Assembly: GCF_030296935.1 (NCBI RefSeq)
Contig: NZ_AP028032.1
Span: 1,240,001-1,304,000 of the forward strand
DNA: 64,000 nucleotides
DNA from: Coprobacter fastidiosus
GTDB taxonomy: Bacteria > Bacteroidota > Bacteroidia > Bacteroidales > Coprobacteraceae
Direction of reading: 5' to 3'
A model generated the notes under the pieces. That model did no database searches. It was not told the origin of the DNA and saw nothing but the letters and a program-made list of their open reading frames with translations. The translations under genes were made by a program, and so were the position numbers. Positions 57,667 to 64,000 of this stretch are shown here, piece by piece; position 1 is the first letter of the stretch; every line of letters begins with the position of its first letter.

Positions 57667-58512
57667 TTAAAAACAAGAAATACGAACATAAGTCCGGTCA
57701 TCAAAAGAACAATTTCCGGGAAGAACGCCTTTCGTACTTTTGTTATTTTTATCACAGCCCATTCCTATACACAAAGGGTCTGTTTCTATTTGATGACAAA
57801 GAGCCTGTTCTGTTTCCTGCAATGTCCCATACAGATCAAAATAACCGTCGGTTGCCAAAACAATAGAACGGTCACCAACCGGAATAATCCGGATTAAAGC
57901 ATAATCGACTGGAAAACCGTCTAATACAATATAACGATACTCAGAATTATCATCTAAATTATTTTGCCACAAATACTGTCTCTTCAACATAGGATATATA
58001 AACTCCCGGCCTATATCCCGTTTCTGTAACTCCTTTATCGAAGATCCGTCCCGCAAAGCCGAACACAAAACAAAAGATCTTAGCTCAGAAAGTATAGAAT
58101 CTATCTTTTTATTATTCTTAAAACAGCATTCCCCTATTTTACACTGGCAGTCACCGATAAGCCAAACTTCATTTCGAGAATGACAATAAACAGCAACACT
58201 CGCAGTTAATCTTGTTTCAGGGAATTGCTCTACAAGATCTAAAATATGATTTGTTTTATAATACCGAATAATGCGTTCATTTATAATATTCACAAACTCT
58301 GATGCCGAAATTCCCGAAGGTAACCTCTGAACCTCATCCGAAATAATTTCCATTGCCTTCCTTCCGGTAGTAATACCATCTATCCTATAATCAGACTTGG
58401 AAGTCGCCCCATCAATCACCACAACATAATCTGGTGTTGCAACCCATCCGTCTTCACATAATCCGGTTAAAGACTTACCTTTTACAAAGGATTCTTCTAT
58501 TACAAAACTCAT
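57667..58512 (-). CDS. PP2C-like phosphatase domain protein
   Basis: 281 residues from the ATG at 58510-58512; an ATG four codons upstream is also possible. The PPM/PP2C metal-binding pattern is recognisable though divergent: VVIDGATS with D34, a central WLIGDCQCK, VLATDGYFDLYG and the closing SFDDRTYVRI. It has no signal peptide, so it is cytoplasmic. It probably removes phosphate from Ser/Thr, but its partner kinase is not in the window. An alternative is a catalytically altered relative. It is convergent with wzi (39 bp gap). Confidence 0.6.
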   Translation of the reverse strand: MSFVIEESFVKGKSLTGLCEDGWVATPDYVVVIDGATSKSDYRIDGITTGRKAMEIISDEVQRLPSGISASEFVNIINERIIRYYKTNHILDLVEQFPETRLTASVAVYCHSRNEVWLIGDCQCKIGECCFKNNKKIDSILSELRSFVLCSALRDGSSIKELQKRDIGREFIYPMLKRQYLWQNNLDDNSEYRYIVLDGFPVDYALIRIIPVGDRSIVLATDGYFDLYGTLQETEQALCHQIETDPLCIGMGCDKNNKSTKGVLPGNCSFDDRTYVRISCF

Positions 58513-58529
58513 TTTTATAACCATTTTAA

Positions 58530-58560
58530 TTTTTATTTTCCGATGCAAAAAATCAATCAG
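58530..58560 (+). repeat. Dispersed intergenic repeat, part 1 (site G)
   Basis: TTATTTTCCGATGCAAAAAA within this stretch differs little from the copy at 59670-59696 read on the minus strand. It lies directly upstream of the PP2C-like gene. Confidence 0.45.
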
Positions 58561-58669
58561 ATCACCTTTGTGTTTTGCTTAGCCTGTTTTTCCGAAAATA
58601 TCAACCCAAAAACATCCGCACAACATTTAACAGGTTCTTACAAAGAAAGACTTTTCATTTGAAAAACCA

Positions 58670-58709
58670 AAAAGGTGCAGAAAGCAATATTGCTTTTCTA
58701 CACCTTTTC
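58670..58709 (-). terminator. Terminator of the OmpA lipoprotein gene
   Basis: AAAGGTGCAGAAAGCAA (58671-58687) pairs with the segment to 58708, with one mismatch and one bulge. On the minus strand TTTTTGGTTTTT follows the stem. Confidence 0.8.
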
Positions 58710-58736
58710 ACCAACACACACATCAAAAAAATCTAT

Positions 58737-59444
58737 TTATTGAGCATTCTGAATCATTTCCGGAGCTGCCGTAATATATATTTCCACTCTCCTATTTTGC
58801 GCACGCCCTTCCGGAGTCGCATTCGATGCCACCGGATCATTCCATCCGAATCCTTTTGCAGAAACACGACTCGAACGGACTCCGTCACTGACCAAGTAAT
58901 TGACGACCGACTCTGCACGTTGCAGAGACAAACGTTCATTGAGTTGTTGACTTCCAGTATTGTCTGTATAACCGAAAACTTGTACATTCGTCTCAGGGTT
59001 CTGTACCAAATTTTGAGCGAGTTTATTTAAATCGGCTTTAGAAGAAGCATTTAACTGAGAAGAATTAATCGCAAATAAAATTCCATTCTCAAAAGTAACC
59101 TTTATCGCCTGCAAATTATTACTGTCTTTTACTTTCTCGATCTGTGCATTTTTTAGCTGAGCTTCAAGTTCCTGCTGCTGCTTATCCATTTTCCGACCGA
59201 TCAAAGCTCCTGTACCAGAACCTACAGCAGCACCGATCAAAGAACCTATCCATGCACCTTTGCCACCTCCTACCAATGCCCCGATCCCTGCACCTGCTGC
59301 AGCACCAGAACCAGCACCGATAGTAGCACCTTGACCGGTTTTAGACATACCTTGCCATGCAGAACATCCTGTTTCTGTCAATAAGCTGATACACAATATT
59401 ATAATTATTCCATAACGGAACTGTTTACCATATCTATTCATCAT
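58737..59444 (-). CDS. OmpA-family lipoprotein with glycine zipper
   Basis: 235 residues from the ATG at 59442-59444 (a second ATG follows at once). A lipoprotein signal ends in LLTETGC. A glycine-zipper stretch of about 45 residues follows (GAGSGAAAGAGIGALVGGGKG and on), then a helical spacer. The peptidoglycan-binding OmpA_C domain (about 120-225) has VFGYTDNTGSQQLNERLSLQRAESV and NRRVEI, including the Asp and Arg that hold diaminopimelate. It probably ties the outer membrane to peptidoglycan (Pal/YiaD-like). Single gene with its own terminator. Confidence 0.92.
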   Translation of the reverse strand: MMNRYGKQFRYGIIIILCISLLTETGCSAWQGMSKTGQGATIGAGSGAAAGAGIGALVGGGKGAWIGSLIGAAVGSGTGALIGRKMDKQQQELEAQLKNAQIEKVKDSNNLQAIKVTFENGILFAINSSQLNASSKADLNKLAQNLVQNPETNVQVFGYTDNTGSQQLNERLSLQRAESVVNYLVSDGVRSSRVSAKGFGWNDPVASNATPEGRAQNRRVEIYITAAPEMIQNAQ

Positions 59445-59767
59445 TTTCAAACTTTTGTTTTCAATAAAACAGTAAAAGGTTATAGAAAGTTCTATCTTAA
59501 CTATTAAAATATTTGCAATTTTCTCCAATAAAATCTATACGAGTTTGTTTAGACCTTGCTCGAGTCGACTTTAAAAACATTTTTCTTGTCTTCACAAGAA
59601 TAACAACAGGTTACCTAAAGAATAAAAATGTAAAAAACAGATCGAAAAAAATAAAAACGAACTAACTGATTTTCTGCATCGGAAAATTTAAATTGGTTCT
59701 AAAAAAGAACCATTCTCGCTTTCTATGGTTATTATAATAAAATGTTCCTATAAAAATAAATTACCAA
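59445..59767. other. 323 bp divergent intergenic region
   Basis: Between the OmpA lipoprotein gene and the SOD gene. It contains both parts of the dispersed repeat on the minus strand and a short hairpin TGGTTCT/AGAACCA (59694-59712). No perfect -7 element was found for the SOD gene. Confidence 0.5.
59541..59696 (-). repeat. Dispersed intergenic repeat, parts 1 and 2 (site D)
   Basis: On the minus strand part 1 (59696-59670) contains TTTAAATTTTCCGATGCAGA. Part 2 (59578-59541) contains ACTCGAGCAAGGTCTAAACA, sharing ACTCGAGCAA with site B. The order is the same as at sites B and C. Confidence 0.65.
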
Positions 59768-60457
59768 ATGAAAAGACTAAAGCAGATAACAATAGTACTG
59801 GTTTTATCAGGATTTATTTTCACTCAAAATCCATACGCCCAAAATAATATAGTAAAAACAAAATCCGAAAATAGAGAAATTGTTCTTCCTCCTCTTCCTT
59901 ATGCCGAAAACGAATTAGAACCGTACATCAGTGCACAGACAGTAATGCTTCATTATGGTAAGCACCTAAAAGGCTATATTGATAATGTAAATCGTTTAAT
60001 AAAAGAAATATCTAATCTGGAAGGAAAAGACTTGGAAACAATTGTCAAACAATCGGAAGGCTCTCTCTATAATAATGCCGCCCAAGCATGGAATCATATT
60101 TTTTATTTTGACGCTTTTTCTCCGCATGCACAACATTTACCATCTGGCAACTTAGAAAAACAAATAAATAAACAGTGGGGAAACTTCGAAAATTTTAAAA
60201 CAGCATTCACCAATACGGCAAATAATTTATTTGGCTCAGGATGGGTATGGTTAATCAAAAATAAAAACGGAACACTGGATATTATTGGAGAAAGTAACGC
60301 AGGTAATGTTTTAAAAGGAAATGGAAAACCTCTATTAGGCGTCGATATTTGGGAACATGCTTATTATTTAGATTACCAAAACCGAAGAGCAGAACACATC
60401 GACGGACTTTGGAATATCATAGACTGGAGTATTGTAGATAGAAGATATAATGAATAA
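59768..60457 (+). CDS. Exported Fe/Mn superoxide dismutase
   Basis: 229 residues. A signal peptide of about 25 residues (LVLSGFIFTQNPYAQ) precedes the mature enzyme, unusual next to cytoplasmic SodB. All four metal ligands are visible: H62 (LHYGKH), H110 (AWNH), D193 and H197 (DIWEHAYYLDY). The gateway residues H66 and Y70 are kept, while the usual second His of the KHH motif is Leu67. It converts superoxide to oxygen and peroxide in the periplasm or outside the cell. Single gene; convergent with rpmE2 over a strong terminator. Confidence 0.93.
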   Translation: MKRLKQITIVLVLSGFIFTQNPYAQNNIVKTKSENREIVLPPLPYAENELEPYISAQTVMLHYGKHLKGYIDNVNRLIKEISNLEGKDLETIVKQSEGSLYNNAAQAWNHIFYFDAFSPHAQHLPSGNLEKQINKQWGNFENFKTAFTNTANNLFGSGWVWLIKNKNGTLDIIGESNAGNVLKGNGKPLLGVDIWEHAYYLDYQNRRAEHIDGLWNIIDWSIVDRRYNE

Positions 60458-60465
60458 ACGAATAT

Positions 60466-60502
60466 AAACAAAAAGGAGTGATAATATCACTCCTTTTTGT
60501 TT
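60466..60502. terminator. Bidirectional terminator between SOD and L31 genes
   Basis: A perfect 17 bp stem: AAACAAAAAGGAGTGAT (60466-60482) against ATCACTCCTTTTTGTTT (60486-60502) with loop AAT. U-rich in both directions. Confidence 0.93.
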
Positions 60503-60521
60503 GAAATATCTATAATATAAA

Positions 60522-60785
60522 TTATTTCTGCTTATTCTGCATATGTTTAGAATAACGGCTCATAAACTTATCAACACGTCCTGCAGTATCCACCAATTTC
60601 TGTTTTCCGGTAAAGAACGGATGTGAAGTATTCGTGATTTCAAGTTTTACCAACGGATATGTTACCCCGTCTATCTCAATAGTTTCTTTAGCAGCTACAG
60701 TAGAACGAGTAATAAATATGTCATCATTAGACATATCTTTAAATACTACCGGACGATAATTCTCAGGATGAAGACCTTTTTTCAT
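60522..60785 (-). CDS. rpmE2: 50S ribosomal protein L31 type B
   Basis: 87 residues: MKKGLHPENYRPVVFKDMSN, TRSTV, then ISNTSHPFFTGKQ-like EITNTSHPFFTGKQKLVDTAGRVDKFMSRY. The zinc-binding Cys residues of type A L31 are absent, so this is the zinc-independent type B. Single gene with its own promoter and terminator; leader about 65 bases. Confidence 0.97.
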   Translation of the reverse strand: MKKGLHPENYRPVVFKDMSNDDIFITRSTVAAKETIEIDGVTYPLVKLEITNTSHPFFTGKQKLVDTAGRVDKFMSRYSKHMQNKQK

Positions 60786-60857
60786 TATTATATCTTTTTA
60801 ATTATTTCAAATAATATAAATCCACGTTGGTAAGCGTGACTTTTTTGTAATGGCTCG

Positions 60858-60887
60858 CAAATGTATAAAGAAATTCTTATACACGAA
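60858..60887 (-). promoter_or_regulatory. Promoter of rpmE2
   Basis: TACATTTG on the minus strand (60865-60858) is a perfect -7 element; the -33 match is weak (TTCG, 18 bases away). The leader contains a small inverted repeat CACG/CGTG with flanking pairing (about 60823-60837). Confidence 0.5.
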
Positions 60888-60954
60888 AATTTTTCCAATT
60901 CTTTTTACATAAACAAGGAATAATAGAAACCCATCTAATTTTTACATAAAACTA

Positions 60955-60990
60955 TTTTTGAGTAAACTTTAAACAGGCTCTTAATATCTC
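60955..60990 (+). repeat. Dispersed intergenic repeat, part 2 (site F)
   Basis: GAGTAAACTTTAAACAGGCT is close to part 2 at 43827 and 51124. A much weaker likeness to part 1 lies at 60885-60908. Confidence 0.45.
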
Positions 60991-61027
60991 TTATCATGAA
61001 TAGAGAAATTATAAAATATAAAGGGCT

Positions 61028-61060
61028 ACTGCTTTTTTAAAATTTAATCTTGTATTTTTG
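61028..61060 (+). promoter_or_regulatory. Promoter of the cpsB-lysO operon
   Basis: ACTG (61028-61031), 21 bases and TATTTTTG (61053-61060), with a perfect -7 element. Start near 61067, 25 bases before the ATG. Confidence 0.5.
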
Positions 61061-61091
61061 TAACTAATTAATTAAGATATATTCATACAAA

Positions 61092-61826
61092 ATGTTCAGT
61101 TTTTTCAAGAAAAAAAATAGCCAAACACATAAACTTTGCTACGAAGTAGATCTTCATTCTCACATCCTTCCGGGAATAGATGATGGATCACCGAATACAG
61201 AAAAATCGATCGGCTTAATCCGCGAAATGCAAAATTGGGGAATTAGAAAAATTATCGCAACTCCTCATATTGCAGAAGAAACTTTCGAAAATACTCCAGA
61301 AACTATAAAAAATGCATGGGATTTATTGAAGGCCACACTCAAGACTGAAGGGATCGAACAAGAAATTTGTTATTCTGCCGAATATCGCATCGATGACGGT
61401 TTCATACGAATGTTTGAATCGAATCAGCTAATCCCTCTTCCCGATAACTATCTATTAGTTGAAAATTCTTTTATACAAGCTTTCTGGAATTTAGATGAAC
61501 TGCTTTTTCAACTGCAATTGAAAGAATTCAAACCCATTCTTGCACATCCCGAAAGATATGCCTACTATCATAATCAAAAAAACATATATACGACAATGCA
61601 CAACAATGGTTGTGCATTTCAAGTAAACCTTTTATCTTTTTCCGGATATTACGGAAAAAGTGTAAAAGAAGCAGCTTTTTGGCTCGCAGAGCAAGGCTAT
61701 ATCGACTTTTTAGGAACAGATTTACATAATATGAACCATGTCCAGGCAATCAGTAGTTTTTTGACGACAAAAGACTATACCAAATTGATAAGTAAAATCA
61801 ACATCAAAAACGATATGCTTAAATAA
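61092..61826 (+). CDS. CpsB/CapC-type PHP tyrosine-protein phosphatase
   Basis: 244 residues of the PHP metallo-hydrolase family. Metal-binding motifs in order are DLHSH (D20, H22, H24), GIDDG (30-32), ATPHIAEE, LAHPERY and GTDLHNM. In Gram-positive and Bacteroidetes capsule systems this enzyme dephosphorylates the tail of the BY-kinase; the Wzc-like protein at 46167 is the likely partner, 13 kb away and separately transcribed. It is followed after 14 bp by the two lysO genes. Confidence 0.93.
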   Translation: MFSFFKKKNSQTHKLCYEVDLHSHILPGIDDGSPNTEKSIGLIREMQNWGIRKIIATPHIAEETFENTPETIKNAWDLLKATLKTEGIEQEICYSAEYRIDDGFIRMFESNQLIPLPDNYLLVENSFIQAFWNLDELLFQLQLKEFKPILAHPERYAYYHNQKNIYTTMHNNGCAFQVNLLSFSGYYGKSVKEAAFWLAEQGYIDFLGTDLHNMNHVQAISSFLTTKDYTKLISKINIKNDMLK

Positions 61827-61840
61827 AATACTCTTGCATA

Positions 61841-62122
61841 ATGTTCAGCGTAATGGGATTCATGTTAGCCGGTATTTTTATCGGCTATTTTCTAAAACAG
61901 CAAAAAAAGCTATTCAAAATTATCGGGAAACTGAATATGTGGATTATCTTCCTTCTTTTATTCAGTATGGGGCTTTCCATAGGCAACAACAAAAGCATCA
62001 TAGAAAGTCTCGATCATTTTGGCATAACAGCAATAATAATAGGACTTGCAGCCACTGCCGGCAGTGTATTGTTATCTATACCTCTTTATAAATTTCTATT
62101 TAAAAGACAATCTGATAAATGA
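61841..62122 (+). CDS. LysO-family exporter, N-terminal half as a separate protein
   Basis: 93 residues with three membrane helices (about 4-20, 32-50, 62-84) and the motif LLLFSMGLSIGNN, matching the first part of LysO (YbjE/DUF340). The next gene starts in its stop (ATGA), so both halves are coupled. Together (93 + 200) they equal the length of the single E. coli LysO (about 299), so this is a split two-subunit form rather than a broken gene. Confidence 0.82.
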   Translation: MFSVMGFMLAGIFIGYFLKQQKKLFKIIGKLNMWIIFLLLFSMGLSIGNNKSIIESLDHFGITAIIIGLAATAGSVLLSIPLYKFLFKRQSDK

Positions 62123-62721
62123 AAAGCAGTTTCATCATTTTATGCTGTTTTATTACCGGCATCTTATTAGCATATTATCGATACGTTCCGGACATATTCC
62201 TGACATATGACTACAGCAACTACATATTACCGGTCATGATGTTCTTTGTTGGCATAGGAATAGGCGGCGACATTAAAAGTTTATATGTCCCTATCAAGAA
62301 ATATAAACTAAAAATCATACTAATCCCCTTGGCAACTATTTTCGGTTCAATCATCATTACAGCACTTATCTCTCCGCTATTCGATATTACAACAAAAGAA
62401 ACAATTGCCATCGGGTCTGGTTTTGGTTATTACAGTTTATCTGCTATATTCTTAAATAAATTAGCCGGATATGAAATAGGAATGATGGCTCTTATCAGTA
62501 ATATGACCCGTGAGATAACAGCACTCCTTTTTATACCCATTTTAGCTCGTTATTGCGGGAAACTATCTCCTATCTCTGCGGCAGGGGCCACATCTATCGA
62601 CACGACATTGCCTATTATTGCAAAAAGTTGCGGAGAACAATTTATCGTCATTTCTATATTTCATGGTATCCTTGTCGATATCTCTGTCCCTATTATTATA
62701 AGTCTATTATACTATTTTTAA
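62119..62721 (+). CDS. lysO: LysO-family exporter, C-terminal half
   Basis: 200 residues, about six membrane helices. It contains VGIGIGGD (about 46-53), IAIGSGFGYYSLSAIFL (about 97-113), ALISNMTREITALLFIP and GATSIDTTLPII, the DUF340/LysO core. LysO in E. coli exports lysine and toxic analogues. The neighbouring CpsB phosphatase gives no hint on substrate. No terminator recognised downstream. Confidence 0.85.
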   Translation: MKSSFIILCCFITGILLAYYRYVPDIFLTYDYSNYILPVMMFFVGIGIGGDIKSLYVPIKKYKLKIILIPLATIFGSIIITALISPLFDITTKETIAIGSGFGYYSLSAIFLNKLAGYEIGMMALISNMTREITALLFIPILARYCGKLSPISAAGATSIDTTLPIIAKSCGEQFIVISIFHGILVDISVPIIISLLYYF

Positions 62722-62823
62722 GCAAAATGACCCGCTCTGAATTTTACAGGAATATTTTTTACGATTTAGAGTCCATCTATATTTTTCAATAAAAAATACC
62801 ATCAATTTTTGCATTTTATTCCG

Positions 62824-62852
62824 GTTTTAGCAAAATCGAGTATAGAGTCTTC
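62824..62852 (+). repeat. Dispersed intergenic repeat, part 2 (site E)
   Basis: TTTAGCAAAATCGAGTATAG followed by AGTCTTC resembles part 2 at 51124 and 43827. Part 1 is not seen nearby. Confidence 0.4.
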
Positions 62853-63029
62853 AAAAACTTAAATATACCAGCGATTTCATCGCTTAAAATGATTAGAAAT
62901 ACTCTTTTTTACTTTATAATCTTTCCTACCTTCTCCATTTTATCTCCCTAAAAATTAATTCACAAAGATACCATTCTTATTAAAATACAAACATTTTAAC
63001 ACTTTACAAACAATTTATTACTGAAAAAT

Positions 63030-63060
63030 GTTGATGCTTTTTGATTTTATAGTACCTTTG
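63030..63060 (+). promoter_or_regulatory. Promoter of the OmpA porin gene
   Basis: GTTG (63030-63033), 19 bases and TACCTTTG (63053-63060), a perfect -7 element. Start near 63067, leader about 57 bases. Confidence 0.65.
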
Positions 63061-63123
63061 AACAGTATTTAGGTGAAAATTAAGGCTGAATTAAAAAAAC
63101 AGCTTGTATAACAAATGTAACTT

Positions 63124-64000
63124 ATGAAAAAGATTGTATTTTTCTCTCTTTTAGCATTATTATCATTCGATATTAATGCTCAAAATGCTTCAGAAGATTC
63201 AATTACAACCAAAAACAGTTTCGTTGTTACTCGTTTTAAAAGTAATTGGTTTCTTAATTTCGGGGCTAATGCAAATGTTTATTTAGGACAAAATGACAGT
63301 AAATTGGATTTTGGGAAACGCATAGCACCCGGATTCACAATTTCTGCAGGAAAGTGGGTAACACCATGGTTAGGTGTACAATTAGGATTAGACGGAATGC
63401 AATTAAAAGGTGCAGCTCCTGCTATGGGAATGACGTATGTAAAAAATGACGAACTTCTTTCTAATGGCTATTACAAACAAAAATGGTTCTCATTTATGCC
63501 CCATGCGGATTTAATGGTAAACATGGCAAATTTATTCGGAAAATATAAAGAAAACCGAGTATATAACCCTATTATTACGGGAGGTGCGGGATTCATAGCA
63601 GACTCTAAAGGTGGTAATTACAGCCAAGCCGTACAATTTGCATTTATCAATAAATTCAGAGTAAGTAAAGCTTGGGATATCAACTTGGACATAAAAGGAG
63701 CTTGGATCGGAAATGACTTTGATGCAGAAGGTGGATCAAGAGGTGATGGATTATTCTCTGTGGGTTTAAGCGCAACTTACCGGTTTAAGACCCGCAAATT
63801 CGTACCTTATCAGCCCAAATATATCAAAGACACTAAAGCTGCCAACGAATGGAAAGCAAAATATGATGCTGCCAATAACAAAGCCGGTCGTTTGCAAGCA
63901 GAAAATAACGATTTAAAAGAAGCTTTGAAAAATGCTAAGAATACTGAGACTCCGGTCAAAGAAGTTGTAAAAGAACCTGTAAAACCACAGCTTATTATTT
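63124..64000 (+). CDS. OmpA-family outer-membrane porin (3' end outside window)
   Basis: 292 residues are visible and the frame is open at the window end. A signal peptide (FFSLLALLSFDINAQ) is followed by an N-terminal barrel (about 35-235) with NFGANANVYLGQ, ISAGKWVTPWLGVQLGLDG, DLMVNMANLFGKYKENRVYNP and LFSVGLSATYRF. A charged helical linker (about 245-275) and the Pro/Val-rich stretch that usually precedes the peptidoglycan-binding OmpA_C domain come next; that domain would lie beyond the window. Probably a major surface protein. Its barrel motifs are the same as those repeated five times in the protein at 10819-13662. Confidence 0.9.
   Translation, partial: MKKIVFFSLLALLSFDINAQNASEDSITTKNSFVVTRFKSNWFLNFGANANVYLGQNDSKLDFGKRIAPGFTISAGKWVTPWLGVQLGLDGMQLKGAAPAMGMTYVKNDELLSNGYYKQKWFSFMPHADLMVNMANLFGKYKENRVYNPIITGGAGFIADSKGGNYSQAVQFAFINKFRVSKAWDINLDIKGAWIGNDFDAEGGSRGDGLFSVGLSATYRFKTRKFVPYQPKYIKDTKAANEWKAKYDAANNKAGRLQAENNDLKEALKNAKNTETPVKEVVKEPVKPQLII

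Larger units (their letters stand above)
60786..61091. other. 306 bp divergent intergenic region
   Basis: Holds the rpmE2 promoter and leader, part 2 of the dispersed repeat (60955-60990) and the CpsB promoter. No gene recognised. Confidence 0.55.
62722..63123. other. 402 bp intergenic region
   Basis: Between lysO and the OmpA porin gene. It contains part 2 of the dispersed repeat at 62824-62852 and the porin promoter at 63030-63060. A 79-codon frame at 62553-62792 overlaps lysO and is not credible. Confidence 0.6.

Noticed and set aside
61841-62721. lysO as a frameshifted pseudogene
   Set aside because: Both parts have proper starts, a coupled ATGA overlap and conserved motifs, and combined length equals the one-piece protein.
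1-64000. CRISPR arrays, tRNA or rRNA genes, insertion sequences, integrases
   Set aside because: Looked for on both strands by eye; no regular spaced repeats, cloverleaf-type segments, transposase or recombinase motifs were found.

Overview
The window is about 38% GC and reads as a chromosomal segment of a gut-type Bacteroidales. Supporting marks are a hybrid two-component regulator next to carbohydrate-active enzymes, type IX secretion sorting domains, a menFDBCE cluster, DUF3575/DUF3868-type envelope proteins, a split lysO, DUF4295 beside rpmG/rpmB, and promoters of the TTTG-N19-21-TAnnTTTG type. Coprobacter/Barnesiella-like relatives would fit, but the genus cannot be fixed from this sequence alone.

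Layout. 1-6011 (minus): two tandem, mosaic GH30-type secreted glycosidases; the second is cut by the window start. 6686-10753 (plus): the divergent hybrid two-component sensor/regulator that probably controls them. 10819-16314 (minus): a three-gene envelope operon made of a DUF3575 barrel, an OmpA/TPR (DUF3868-like) protein and a protein built from five tandem outer-membrane barrel repeats. 16746-20809 (plus): fused trehalose-6-phosphate synthase/phosphatase and a GH15 enzyme behind a textbook sigma-54 -24/-12 element. 21016-23856: sigma-54 activator, LptE, a small conserved protein and SecG. 23913-24869: a fimbrillin-like lipoprotein. 25046-26362: an NhaC-type antiporter. 26353-32117 (minus): menaquinone genes menF-D-B-C-E, preceded by rimO, ftsY, DUF4295, rpmG, rpmB, cinA, an M48 peptidase and tsaD up to 38968. 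39208-43725: TamB. 43852-57627: an exopolysaccharide/capsule region with a GT2, Wza-, Wzc- and polymerase-like genes, three GT4 enzymes, a LbH acetyltransferase, a radical SAM/SPASM protein, a lipocalin-like lipoprotein and Wzi. 57667-64000: a PP2C-like protein, an OmpA lipoprotein, exported Fe-type SOD, L31 type B, a CpsB phosphatase with split lysO, and the start of a major OmpA porin.

The points most worth following are the gene-conversion-like mosaic of the two GH30 genes; the pentuplicated barrel protein and its operon; the sigma-54 element that would make the trehalose mRNA almost leaderless, with an upstream hairpin; and a two-part dispersed repeat found only between genes at seven places. 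No tRNA, rRNA, CRISPR array, insertion sequence or integrase was recognised.
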